64,000 bases of DNA from Alkalihalobacillus sp. YIM B00296. Lineage in GTDB: Bacteria > Bacillota > Bacilli > Bacillales > Fictibacillaceae. Positions 54,655 through 63,155 of this stretch are shown here, piece after piece. The notes beneath the pieces were generated by a model. The model was not told the origin of the DNA, did not search any database, and saw nothing but the letters and a program-made list of their open reading frames with translations. The translations under genes and the position numbers were made by a program. Position 1 is the stretch's first letter; every line of letters starts with the position of its first letter. The DNA is taken from NCBI RefSeq assembly GCF_020179385.1, contig NZ_JAIBLJ010000016.1, forward strand, positions 24,568-88,567, written 5' to 3'.

Positions 54655-57477
54655 GTGTATAAAGCTCTTCTTGCTTTATGTTTTGTAGCTTCTTTGTATA
54701 TTGGAAATAATTTTGTACAAAGAATTTTTTTCAGATTATGTATAGGAAAACAAAAAGCTTTAGTTGGAGGGAAGTGGTTACTACGAGCTTCTTGTCATAT
54801 TGGAAAACAATTGCAGTTTATAGAACATTTAAAACAATGTAATCAGTTGAATGAGAATGAAAAAAGATATTTATTAGCGTATGCATGGAGAAATCTAGGA
54901 TTGTACAATAGAGCTTGGTTAGAATTAAAAGAAATCAGTAAAATAAATGCCGACATCCATGCGTTAAAATGCAACACCTTGTATAATTTGAGAAATATTA
55001 AAGAGTTAATAGATTTAAATGATGAAATTGCTGTTGCATCTTCTTTAGATGAGAAACAGAAGGATTTCATTGTTAAATATGCTTTTAGAAATCATGGCCC
55101 AACGGAAGCTCTCCAACTATGTGAGATTTTTGAAGATCATTCTACTCATTACAGTAGTCTAATTGAAAAATATAAGGACATTGAGCATAGTGGTGCCACA
55201 TTTGGAGTTTTCGTAAAAAAATATGGTAAGAATTACAAACTAACCGATAGTAGTGATATTGAAAAATGTATTTTTTGGTTAAACAACTTACCTGAAGAAC
55301 AAGGTCAATTAGGGATGAATTTACTAATAAATGAAACCATTAAAGAACCCGAAATTTTTGCAGTGGTGAGCAGTATTATTGGTAGATTGGTAGAGCAAAA
55401 AAAATTCAATCTGAATTTGATGAAAAACGGCGCTAGATATATGACTAATGCCGAGAAGGAATTAAAAGAAAACCATACTGGTCATGCTTTAAAACTTTTG
55501 ATTAAGGCTTATAAAGAGGGAGAACGGTCAGTAACTGTATATAATAACTTGATTCGAACCATTAAAGAACATGGATTAAAAAAGAAGCACTTTAATGACT
55601 TTCGAATGATGATAGATGAAGGTTTTATTGATTTAAGTAGTAAAGATGCACTTTATCTACTGGTAAATTGTCGAGGCTTTCATCAATTGTATACAGGTGA
55701 ATATTTAATTCACGAAAAAGATCGTTTTAGTGAACTCGTAGTTACTGGCGGAAACTTACCAAGAAGAATATACAAAACTTTTTTAATGAACTTAATTCAG
55801 CCCTTCGTTAATTCATCAATGCCATTACCATTTAATGACAAGTCATTTGAGATATTATCCAACACCTTAACTGGTAAACATAAATGGGATATTCTTCAGG
55901 TTCGTTGGTATGTACAGCAAGGGGAAGTACCAAAAGTACAAGAATATATAAGAAAGTTCCCAAAAGAGAAGCAGCTAAAAATTTTACTATATATCGCTAA
56001 GTACTGCCATGAAAATAAGCTATATCAGTTAGCACTTCAATTTGGGGAACAAGCTTATGAGATTAGTCCTAATAATATAAATGTGTTAAGGCGTTTAATT
56101 TCTAGTCATAATCTATTAGGAAATATCAATCAAAGGTTAAAATTCATCACAAAATTAAAAAAGATCGCACCTGAAAGATTGTTTAGTCGAGAATATGTTA
56201 TGGCTTTTGATGAATACACATTACAGCAAAAGGAGTGGAACTGGTCAAGAAAAAATAAGAAAGTTTCACGAACCAGTGGAAAAATTGTTCACGTCTTAAA
56301 CAAATCATTACCGGAAGTCAATGGATATACAATTAGGAGTTCAGAAATCGTTGAGCATCAAAAAAATTCAAATTTGAATCCGGTAGTAGTTACTAAATTA
56401 GGCTGGCCATATACTCAGAAAGTGAAAGAAAGTATTGTTAAAGAGGTTCATAATGGTATTGAACATTATCGACTTTATGATGATACGGGTAATGCTATTC
56501 TGAATAGAGTTCCAATGAGTGATTATTTTAGAATATATGGAGATCAATTTGGACGGGCTTTAAGAAAAATACAACCAGACTTAGTTCATGCGGCATCTAA
56601 TTTTCAAAACGCTTTACCTGCTTTAAAAGTTGCACAAAAATACAATATTCCATCCGTCTATGAGGTAAGAGGACTTTGGCATGATACTCAGTGTACAAAA
56701 ACAGCCGGATTTGAAAATTCCGAACGCTATTTATTACATGAGAATTACGAGTTGATTTGTTGCCATATAGCCGATCGTGTTGTGGCCATTAGTAAAAGTT
56801 TAAAGGATCATCTTATTACACTTGGAGTTCCGGAAGAAAAGATTTATTTTGTGCCTAATGGTGTAGACGTTAAAAAGTTTAGTCCTCAAAGCCCAAATCT
56901 CAAAATACAGAAAAAGTTGGATTTAGAAGACAAACTGGTAATAGGTTTTATTGGTTCTGTAACACATTATGAGGGGCTTGATTATTTATTAAAAGCTTTA
57001 GCGGAGTTAAAGAAAACAAAATTGAAATTTAAGTTTGTATTAGTAGGTGATGGGAAAGCTCTCCCAGAACTTAAGCTATTGGCATATGAATTGAATTTAG
57101 AAGACGTTATCACTTTTGTAGGAAGAGTTCCCCACAATGAAGTCAAAGAGTATTATTCCGTTATTGATGTTTTTCCTTTCCCAAGAACAAGTGCGAAAGT
57201 ATGTCAACTTGTAACCCCGCTTAAACCATTTGAAGTAATGGCAATGGGGAAATTGGTATTGGTAAGTGATATACCAGCTTTAAGAGAAATGGTTATCGAG
57301 GGTGAAACAGGGTTAGTTTTCAAATCCGAGGATGTTGCCTCTTTAGTTAAATGTCTTAAGGAAGTGGATGACAATAAACATTTAGCAAAGCAGGGTAGAA
57401 GATGGGTAGAGAAAAACAGGGCATGGGACAAATTAGCAGATCGGTATCAGGAAGTTTATGAGGGGATCTATTCTTAG
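54655..57477 (+). CDS. Large membrane-anchored protein: helical-repeat domain fused to GT4 glycosyltransferase
   Basis: 940 aa. Residues 3-25 are a membrane segment. Residues ~35-525 are all-helical and TPR-like, for example YLLAYAWRNLGLYNRAWLEL and LALQFGEQAYEISPNNINVL. Residues ~545-935 form a full GT-B glycosyltransferase: VHVLNKSLPEVNGYTIRSSE, SVYEVRGLWHD, FVPNGVDVKKFSP, IGFIGSVTHYEGLDYLLKAL and EVMAMGKLVLVSDIPALREM. GTG start, GGAGATGAT upstream. The repeat part may hold partner proteins or measure chain length; that is conjecture. Confidence 0.88.
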   Translation: MYKALLALCFVASLYIGNNFVQRIFFRLCIGKQKALVGGKWLLRASCHIGKQLQFIEHLKQCNQLNENEKRYLLAYAWRNLGLYNRAWLELKEISKINADIHALKCNTLYNLRNIKELIDLNDEIAVASSLDEKQKDFIVKYAFRNHGPTEALQLCEIFEDHSTHYSSLIEKYKDIEHSGATFGVFVKKYGKNYKLTDSSDIEKCIFWLNNLPEEQGQLGMNLLINETIKEPEIFAVVSSIIGRLVEQKKFNLNLMKNGARYMTNAEKELKENHTGHALKLLIKAYKEGERSVTVYNNLIRTIKEHGLKKKHFNDFRMMIDEGFIDLSSKDALYLLVNCRGFHQLYTGEYLIHEKDRFSELVVTGGNLPRRIYKTFLMNLIQPFVNSSMPLPFNDKSFEILSNTLTGKHKWDILQVRWYVQQGEVPKVQEYIRKFPKEKQLKILLYIAKYCHENKLYQLALQFGEQAYEISPNNINVLRRLISSHNLLGNINQRLKFITKLKKIAPERLFSREYVMAFDEYTLQQKEWNWSRKNKKVSRTSGKIVHVLNKSLPEVNGYTIRSSEIVEHQKNSNLNPVVVTKLGWPYTQKVKESIVKEVHNGIEHYRLYDDTGNAILNRVPMSDYFRIYGDQFGRALRKIQPDLVHAASNFQNALPALKVAQKYNIPSVYEVRGLWHDTQCTKTAGFENSERYLLHENYELICCHIADRVVAISKSLKDHLITLGVPEEKIYFVPNGVDVKKFSPQSPNLKIQKKLDLEDKLVIGFIGSVTHYEGLDYLLKALAELKKTKLKFKFVLVGDGKALPELKLLAYELNLEDVITFVGRVPHNEVKEYYSVIDVFPFPRTSAKVCQLVTPLKPFEVMAMGKLVLVSDIPALREMVIEGETGLVFKSEDVASLVKCLKEVDDNKHLAKQGRRWVEKNRAWDKLADRYQEVYEGIYS

Positions 57478-57514
57478 AATTGTAAATAAAATAGTGGAGG
57501 TAACCTAATTTTAC

Positions 57515-59446
57515 ATGACACATAATATTAGAAATAGAGAGGAAATCGAGATATTAAGGCTTGTAACTAAAATGAACGATAACATTTTATTAGAAAGATG
57601 TGATGACCTTCTATCTAACCTACTATTCATGGATAAAAGATACCCAAAAATAAAACTTAAAGGCGATAATATCTGGTTAATGGATCCTTGCGATAGGAGC
57701 TGGAGGTTCTGGTTACACAGTCTTAAGAATTTAGAGTATCTTATTGATGGTTATAAAGTTTTTGGAGAAATAAAATACCTTAATAAAGCACTAAATATTA
57801 TTTTTGATTGGAAGAGACATAATTCCCCAACGTCAGGATCAGAAATGGCATGGCATGATCATTCGACTGCACTCCGATTAATTATTATTTGTAAAGTATA
57901 CGAAAACTGGAGAAGAGATTACTGGGATGATAAGGTTTATAACGAATTTTGTGAGCTGATAAATGCACATTGTTCAAAATTGGTTGATCCTAGTTTTTAT
58001 ATGGAAAAACATAATCATGGAATGGACCAAGATATTGCTTTATTAATAGCATCTGTTATATTTCCCCAATTGTCAAAGGCTTCTTTTTGGAGAGAGCTGG
58101 CCTTAGAGAGATTTGAAAAACAATTAGGTCATTTATTTAAGTCAGACGGAAGTTATACTGAGCATTCACCACAATATGTATATATGTTAGCTAATCGCTT
58201 GTTTGATGTTTTATCTTTTATAAAAGTAAATAGTATTGAAAATAATGGTAATCTAGAACTTATATTAAAAAGAGCGATGAAATATCTATCATATATCCTA
58301 CAACCTGATGGTCAATTTCCTCCTATTGGGGATAGTGTTATGCTACCAATTGAACCACACGTATTGAAAGACCCTACAGGCAAAAATCTAAGTGAGGTTG
58401 AATACGTTAGTAGCAACGGAACTTATGGTAACCAGCCTGATGGATTAGATACTATATTCCCAGAAGGTGGATACGCAATCTTAAGAAATAAATGGGAGTT
58501 TGATCAAGAAACTATTCAATCTGTATTTTACAGTAGTTTTCACTCAAGGGTTCATAAACACCATGATGATTTATCAATTACTATATTTGGGCATGGTCAA
58601 CCGCTACTAGTAGATTCGGGAAAATATAATTATGTATATGACAGCCTTGAAAGACAATATGTTGTTTCTACAAAAGCCCATAACACAGTTGTAGTTGATA
58701 GTGAAAATACAAATACCTCTAGGAATAATATTGGGAAATCGGGTTTAAAAAGCTATTACTTGGATAAAAACTTCGCATTGATAACTGGAATTCATTGTCT
58801 ATATCCAGGAGTCATACATCAGCGGTTAATCTTATATTTAAAGCCGTATGACTTTGTTATTATTGATAATTTACAGGGTTATAAGGAGCATTGCTTTGAA
58901 CAGAATTTCCATTTTGACCCGTCTGTTAATTGCCAGCATAAAGATAATATAATTACTGGTTATATAGAAGAAAGACCTATTATCTCTTTAAAACAGATTC
59001 ACAAAAATAATGACACATCAGTCCATTTAGTAAAAGGTAATGAACAACCTTTACTCGGTTGGGTATCTCCAAGTTATGCAAAATTTGAACCAACCTTTTG
59101 TGCGTCGTCTCATCAAAATGGAAAAGAAGCCCAGTTTACTACCCATGTTTCTCTTAACCCAATTAATCCGTTAAATATTAACTTTGACTGGGAAGATGAA
59201 ATTATAAATGTTAATTGGAACGATAATAACCTAAAAATAATTGTAGCTACTAATCACGTATACTCAATTTTCAATCAACAATTCCTCGAAATGACTTATA
59301 TTGATCAACCAAAAATAAAAGAAGCAATTAAAGATCAAACAAACTATGAATATAGGGAAAAATATCGTTCTGAGAGAAAGCGGAGACTAAAATATCAGGA
59401 TGAGTTAGAAAGTGTCAAGAAAAGAATTACAGAGATAGTAACATAA
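57515..59446 (+). CDS. Heparinase II/III-family protein
   Basis: 643 aa with an alpha/alpha-toroid (residues ~20-300) followed by a beta-sandwich (~320-600). Visible: MEKHNHGMDQDIALLIASV (Asn-His pair of the family), SDGSYTEHSPQYVYML (catalytic-type Tyr), FHSRVHKHHDDLSITIFGHG and VDSGKYNYVYDSLER (second-domain His and metal region). No signal peptide, so it is predicted cytoplasmic, unlike degradative lyases. A charged helix (EYREKYRSERKRRLKYQDEL) ends the protein. In glycan clusters such proteins may edit or epimerise uronic acids; reaction unproven. Confidence 0.88.
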   Translation: MTHNIRNREEIEILRLVTKMNDNILLERCDDLLSNLLFMDKRYPKIKLKGDNIWLMDPCDRSWRFWLHSLKNLEYLIDGYKVFGEIKYLNKALNIIFDWKRHNSPTSGSEMAWHDHSTALRLIIICKVYENWRRDYWDDKVYNEFCELINAHCSKLVDPSFYMEKHNHGMDQDIALLIASVIFPQLSKASFWRELALERFEKQLGHLFKSDGSYTEHSPQYVYMLANRLFDVLSFIKVNSIENNGNLELILKRAMKYLSYILQPDGQFPPIGDSVMLPIEPHVLKDPTGKNLSEVEYVSSNGTYGNQPDGLDTIFPEGGYAILRNKWEFDQETIQSVFYSSFHSRVHKHHDDLSITIFGHGQPLLVDSGKYNYVYDSLERQYVVSTKAHNTVVVDSENTNTSRNNIGKSGLKSYYLDKNFALITGIHCLYPGVIHQRLILYLKPYDFVIIDNLQGYKEHCFEQNFHFDPSVNCQHKDNIITGYIEERPIISLKQIHKNNDTSVHLVKGNEQPLLGWVSPSYAKFEPTFCASSHQNGKEAQFTTHVSLNPINPLNINFDWEDEIINVNWNDNNLKIIVATNHVYSIFNQQFLEMTYIDQPKIKEAIKDQTNYEYREKYRSERKRRLKYQDELESVKKRITEIVT

Positions 59447-59458
59447 GGAGAGGATTGT

Positions 59459-60034
59459 ATGGCAACTCAAACAACTGAAAGAATTACTATAAATTTGCTA
59501 AAAGTAGACAAATTTAGTCCTTCAGTAGTTAACACAAAGATAAGATGGGAAATCGACGCTACGGGAAATGATTTAGAATATGCTTGGTACATTTACAAAG
59601 GTGGAGAGAGGATAGAATTTTTACCTTATGACAAATCAAATGTACTAGATTGGAAGCCTAATAATCCGGGTCAATATTTTTTAAAAGTATTTGTAAGAGA
59701 TAAGTATGGGAATAAAGTTTCTGAATGGGCTTCTGAATATAAAATAATTGATAATTTGAAATTAGAGGATATAAAGAAAATTGTTCCTGATAAGAAGAGT
59801 CCACAACAAATAGGTTCAAAGATCATTTGGGAAGCAGAAGTAAATGGGGAAGATATAGAGTATGCCTGGTATATTTATAAAGAAGGAATAAGAATAGAAT
59901 ATATACCATATACAACAACGAATTTTTTAGAGTGGGAACCTACTAAGTCAGGAACATATCAATTAAAGTTATTTGTAAAGGATAATTTCGGTAACAAGTT
60001 TTCTAAATGGTGTAGTGAGTTTGTTATTAAATAA
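59459..60034 (+). CDS. Two-repeat beta-sandwich protein (Y_Y_Y-like), unknown role
   Basis: 191 aa made almost entirely of two ~85-residue repeats. Repeat 1 has RWEIDATGNDLEYAWYIYKG, ending GQYFLKVFVRDKYGNKVSEW; repeat 2 has WEAEVNGEDIEYAWYIYKEG, ending GTYQLKLFVKDNFGNKFSKW. The pattern resembles triple-Tyr/Ig-like modules. No signal peptide or membrane segment. AAGGAGAGG ribosome site, 12 bases after the heparinase-like gene. A glycan-binding role beside the exporter is a hypothesis. Confidence 0.8.
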   Translation: MATQTTERITINLLKVDKFSPSVVNTKIRWEIDATGNDLEYAWYIYKGGERIEFLPYDKSNVLDWKPNNPGQYFLKVFVRDKYGNKVSEWASEYKIIDNLKLEDIKKIVPDKKSPQQIGSKIIWEAEVNGEDIEYAWYIYKEGIRIEYIPYTTTNFLEWEPTKSGTYQLKLFVKDNFGNKFSKWCSEFVIK

Positions 60035-60093
60035 CAAATATAGATCATTTAAAGTTAATAATTATAAACTTTAAGATTATACAGGTGAAATAC

Positions 60094-60231
60094 ATGAAGC
60101 AAATAGATTAACATCCAAAATCTATTAAAAAAGCAATACGATATATTAAACAAGATGCAGATATAGAGAAGTTAAAAGAAATTCAATTATTAGTAAACCA
60201 GGCAATAGAAATTAGGTTAAATCAAAAATAG
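60094..60231 (+). pseudogene. Small gene with an in-frame stop at codon 6
   Basis: AGGTGA precedes ATG; the frame reads MKQID, TAA, then HPKSIKKAIRYIKQDADIEK and LKEIQLLVNQAIEIRLNQK to a TAG at 60231. The frame after the stop is clearly protein-like (amphipathic helices), so a single substitution seems to have created the stop. Family not recognised. Confidence 0.5.
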
Positions 60232-60526
60232 AGAAGGGTTCTAAGTACTGAACAAAAGTTTAAATTATCGTTTCTTTAGTTTATTTTTATAAGAATAATA
60301 GTGAGTAACTTATTTTATAAATCGAGTTGTTGAGATGTTTAATAAAAGCCCTTCTATTTGCAAAAGGTTGTCTCTAGGGAATAAAACTGTTGTGGTTAGT
60401 TATTATAAAAATATATACTATGATTTCTACAAACTATTTAACTACTATTGAGACACATGAAATTGTTTCTTGTTTCTCCTTATCTTACTAATATTTTATG
60501 TTTATTCATAGTGCATGGAGGGTCTT
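60232..60526 (+). other. AT-rich gene-free stretch before the hydrolase-like gene
   Basis: No gene. It probably holds a promoter or leader for the gene at 60527. No convincing terminator for the upstream operon was found. Confidence 0.35.
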
Positions 60527-61531
60527 ATGGGTCAAATAATTAATATTTATAAAGAACAAACGTTATGTTTTTTTCCTTGGAATGAACATAATCTTGATTG
60601 CGAAGTAAGATTAGCAATCCGTGATGATAAGAACAGCAGTTTTTCGCATTTAGTTGAATTAAAACCAAAAGATATTTATCAATTATCACTATCTGAGCTT
60701 GAGAGTCATATGCAATATAGATATAAATATCAAGTAAAAGAAAATGATATTTGGGTTGACAAAATAAAGTATAAGCCATTAACTCCAGAACAACAAACCG
60801 AAGAAGGTATTAAATATCTTTTGTATCCAAATAGAAAAAGCTCACATTTAATAGTAATATTTCAAGCAGTAAATAAAAACCCTGGTTACAATTATATAAG
60901 GACATTAAAGGATACTAATATATCAAAGCTCTTTATTAAAGATGATTACGGTACAGATGAAACAAGAAGTTCTTACTACTTGGGGCCAAATAAATCATTT
61001 ATAATTGCTGATAATACATTAAAACTGATAGAAAAGGTTAGAAAAGATTTGAGTATCGAAAAAAGCAATACGATTTGTGCAGGCTCAAGTAAAGGGGGAT
61101 TCTCTTCTATTTACTTTGGATATAGAGGTTCTTATGGACATATTATTGCCGGAGGACCGCAAATTTTATTAGGAAATTACTTGTCAAAAGGAAGAATTGA
61201 CGAAACAGACGAGAATAGTTCTGATAGCCATCCTATATTAAAATACCTAACAAAAGAAATAACACAAGAAAATATTCAATGGGCTAACAACATTTTATTT
61301 AATATCATAAACCAAAGACATGACCACGATCCAAATTTATTTTTACATGTTGGAAAAGGGGAACCACATTACGAGAATCATGCATTACCATTCAAGAAGT
61401 TCATGAATGAAAAAGGAAAAATAAATGTTAACTTTGATCTTGGTGATTATAACAAGCATAGTGAATTAGCAACTCATTTTCCAATTTTCCTCCAGGATAC
61501 TACTAAAAGAATAATAAACTCCTTAAATTGA
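60527..61531 (+). CDS. Alpha/beta-hydrolase-like protein in the glycan cluster
   Basis: 334 aa (338 from ATG 60515). Residues 1-90 form a beta-rich domain; the C-terminal part has an alpha/beta-hydrolase elbow NTICAGSSKGGFSSIYFGYR (candidate nucleophile Ser in GSSKGG), a possible acid in LFLHVGKGEPHYENH, and a late His in DYNKHSELATHF. It resembles accessory capsule proteins (XcbB/CpsF or Asp2-like) that may transfer or remove acyl groups. GGAGGG lies four bases before ATG 60527. Catalysis and substrate are not established. Confidence 0.75.
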   Translation: MGQIINIYKEQTLCFFPWNEHNLDCEVRLAIRDDKNSSFSHLVELKPKDIYQLSLSELESHMQYRYKYQVKENDIWVDKIKYKPLTPEQQTEEGIKYLLYPNRKSSHLIVIFQAVNKNPGYNYIRTLKDTNISKLFIKDDYGTDETRSSYYLGPNKSFIIADNTLKLIEKVRKDLSIEKSNTICAGSSKGGFSSIYFGYRGSYGHIIAGGPQILLGNYLSKGRIDETDENSSDSHPILKYLTKEITQENIQWANNILFNIINQRHDHDPNLFLHVGKGEPHYENHALPFKKFMNEKGKINVNFDLGDYNKHSELATHFPIFLQDTTKRIINSLN

Positions 61532-61539
61532 TTAATACG

Positions 61540-61575
61540 GGGCTGAAATAAAAATGTATAATTTCAGCCCTTCTT
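61540..61575 (+). terminator. Rho-independent terminator ending the glycan cluster
   Basis: GGGCTGAAAT / ATTTCAGCCC perfect ten-base stem, 11-base loop, then TTCTTT. Confidence 0.8.
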
Positions 61576-61955
61576 TAGATATCCATATTATTATAGTATT
61601 TACAGGGAACTTGAGAAGAATAGGTTTTACACTTAACTCTAGTGAAGAATATAATTATAATGACTAACTAACAATAGAAGTCTAAATCTTTTATCATTTT
61701 TTATTTCTTAATGATCACAACTTGTTCTTGTGCCTTTCTTTTTCGAAGAAGTAATAAAATATATTTCAAAAGGGTCTGCATATTCGAACGGTCATGCACA
61801 AAACCAAGTCGGCTAAGCCATCGTGCAGCTCCTTTCTTTGTTTGGAAAGAAAGGAATTTTTGCGAAAACGAGTGTAGAAGGGGACGAAAGGATGCATCAG
61901 CATCAAGTAGGAGTTACGGGAATGGACCAAACCCAATGACTTAGTCAACGTTAGC
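61576..61955. other. Gene-free junction between glycan cluster and PTS fragment
   Basis: No supported gene. The DNA becomes GC-richer after about 61770, matching the PTS gene downstream. The start of the PTS gene should lie here but is absent, so this is probably a deletion or insertion junction. Confidence 0.45.
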
Positions 61956-62696
61956 TTGGATTCTTTCAAGGTTCCACCATTGTTCTTAGGCATATTAGGT
62001 CTTTTCGGTGTACCGATCGTCGCTGTGCTAGGTGCAGTCGATAATGTGCTGATGTTCTTTATTGCAGCCATTGTTGGTGCGATTGTAACGGCTCTTTTAG
62101 TCAATCTGTTGAAAAAGGACGTCAAGCCAGTTGAGGTTGGATCCCCTATGACTGAGTCTGAGGAACTTCGGACTGAGGAAGGAAATGTACAAAAATCTCC
62201 TGAAGAAACTGATAATGAGATCAATAAACTGACAGACATTACAAATTTGGATCTGATCGATATCAATCTAGCAGGCACAACGCGTGACCAGGTCATTGAT
62301 GAGATGCTCATAAAGCTGGATCGAGCAGGTTTTCTCTTATCGAAGGAAGGTTTCAGAGAAGCGATTATAAAACGTGAACAAGAAGGGACGACAGGGATCG
62401 GGATGAACATTGCGATACCGCATGGAAAATCCGATGCCGTGAAAAAACCGAGTGTTGTCTTCGGGATTAAAAGAGACGGAGTGGATTGGAATAGTCTCGA
62501 TGGGACTGATGCTAAGCTGATCTTCATGATCGCTGTCCCGAAAACGAGCGGAGGCAACGAACATCTGAAAATCCTCCAAATCTTGTCCCGTAAGCTGATG
62601 GATGAAAGCTTCAGAAAAGCGTTATTGGACGTCAAAACGAAAGAAGAAGCTTATACATTGTTAAGGAAATCGAATAGAGGGAAGAGAGGGGGCTGA
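61956..62696 (+). pseudogene. Fructose-type PTS protein, only the end of EIIC plus EIIA remains
   Basis: 246 aa from a TTG. Residues 1-55 are the last helices of an EIIC domain (VLMFFIAAIVGAIVTALLVN), then a linker and a complete EIIA (residues ~95-240) with phosphorylated-His motif AIPHGKSDAVKKPSV and ITNLDLIDINLAGTTRDQVI at the domain start. EIIB and most of EIIC are missing and no ribosome site is evident. Codon use and GC are higher than in the glycan cluster. Best read as a 5'-deleted fruA-like gene. Confidence 0.8.
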
Positions 62697-62792
62697 CCCA
62701 AAGCATTTGACTGAAAAAAACATAAGAAAATCATGAACTGTACCTTTGAAAATAGACAGTTTATTAAAAAGTCCTATGCAGCTAAAAGGTGA

Positions 62793-62830
62793 CCTCGGAA
62801 TTGTGAATTGTTCCGGGGGTATCTTTTTTA
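62793..62830 (+). terminator. Rho-independent terminator
   Basis: ACCTCGGAA / TTCCGGGGGT (with GU pair and bulge) around a GTGAATTG-type loop, followed by ATCTTTTTT. Confidence 0.65.
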
Positions 62831-62891
62831 ATCTCTATTAATACTTCGAGGAATTGTAGTAGTCCATGATATCTTCGACTTATTAATTCCT

Positions 62892-63155
62892 CTACAGTTT
62901 TACTACTGGATGCAGTTTGTCATCATATACCCAAGAGAATGGTTCCATGGGAGCAGTATCCCAACAGAATGGCCAATGGTAAGGGTGTCCAGGGTGATTC
63001 GGAATTCGTAGATGACAGAGGTTACAACATACAGCTGTCATAACCCCTGCTTCGACAAAAAGCATTGATTCAATATACGTAATGAATCGGAAACTAGGAT
63101 GCCAGATTTCTGGTTTTATTAACCCCGTTTCTTTACAAATACGATGTTCGAACAA
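62892..63155 (-). CDS. Small Cys/His-rich protein downstream of tatC
   Basis: Up to 87 aa; the start is unclear. The most conserved-looking part begins KPEIWHPSFRFITYIESMLF and contains TAVCCNLCHLRIPNHPGHPY, then HWPFCWDTAPMEPF. The cluster of Cys and His suggests metal or heme binding. The open frame begins with TTG 63155, inside tatC, and the sequence between the tatC stop and Met 63065 has no ATG or GTG in frame. Function unknown; may be damaged at its start. Confidence 0.5.
   Translation of the reverse strand: MFEHRICKETGLIKPEIWHPSFRFITYIESMLFVEAGVMTAVCCNLCHLRIPNHPGHPYHWPFCWDTAPMEPFSWVYDDKLHPVVKL

Noticed and set aside
61766..62635. 289-aa open frame on the minus strand
   Set aside because: Antisense shadow of the PTS EIIA gene; Ser/Thr/Pro-rich composition without domains or ribosome site.
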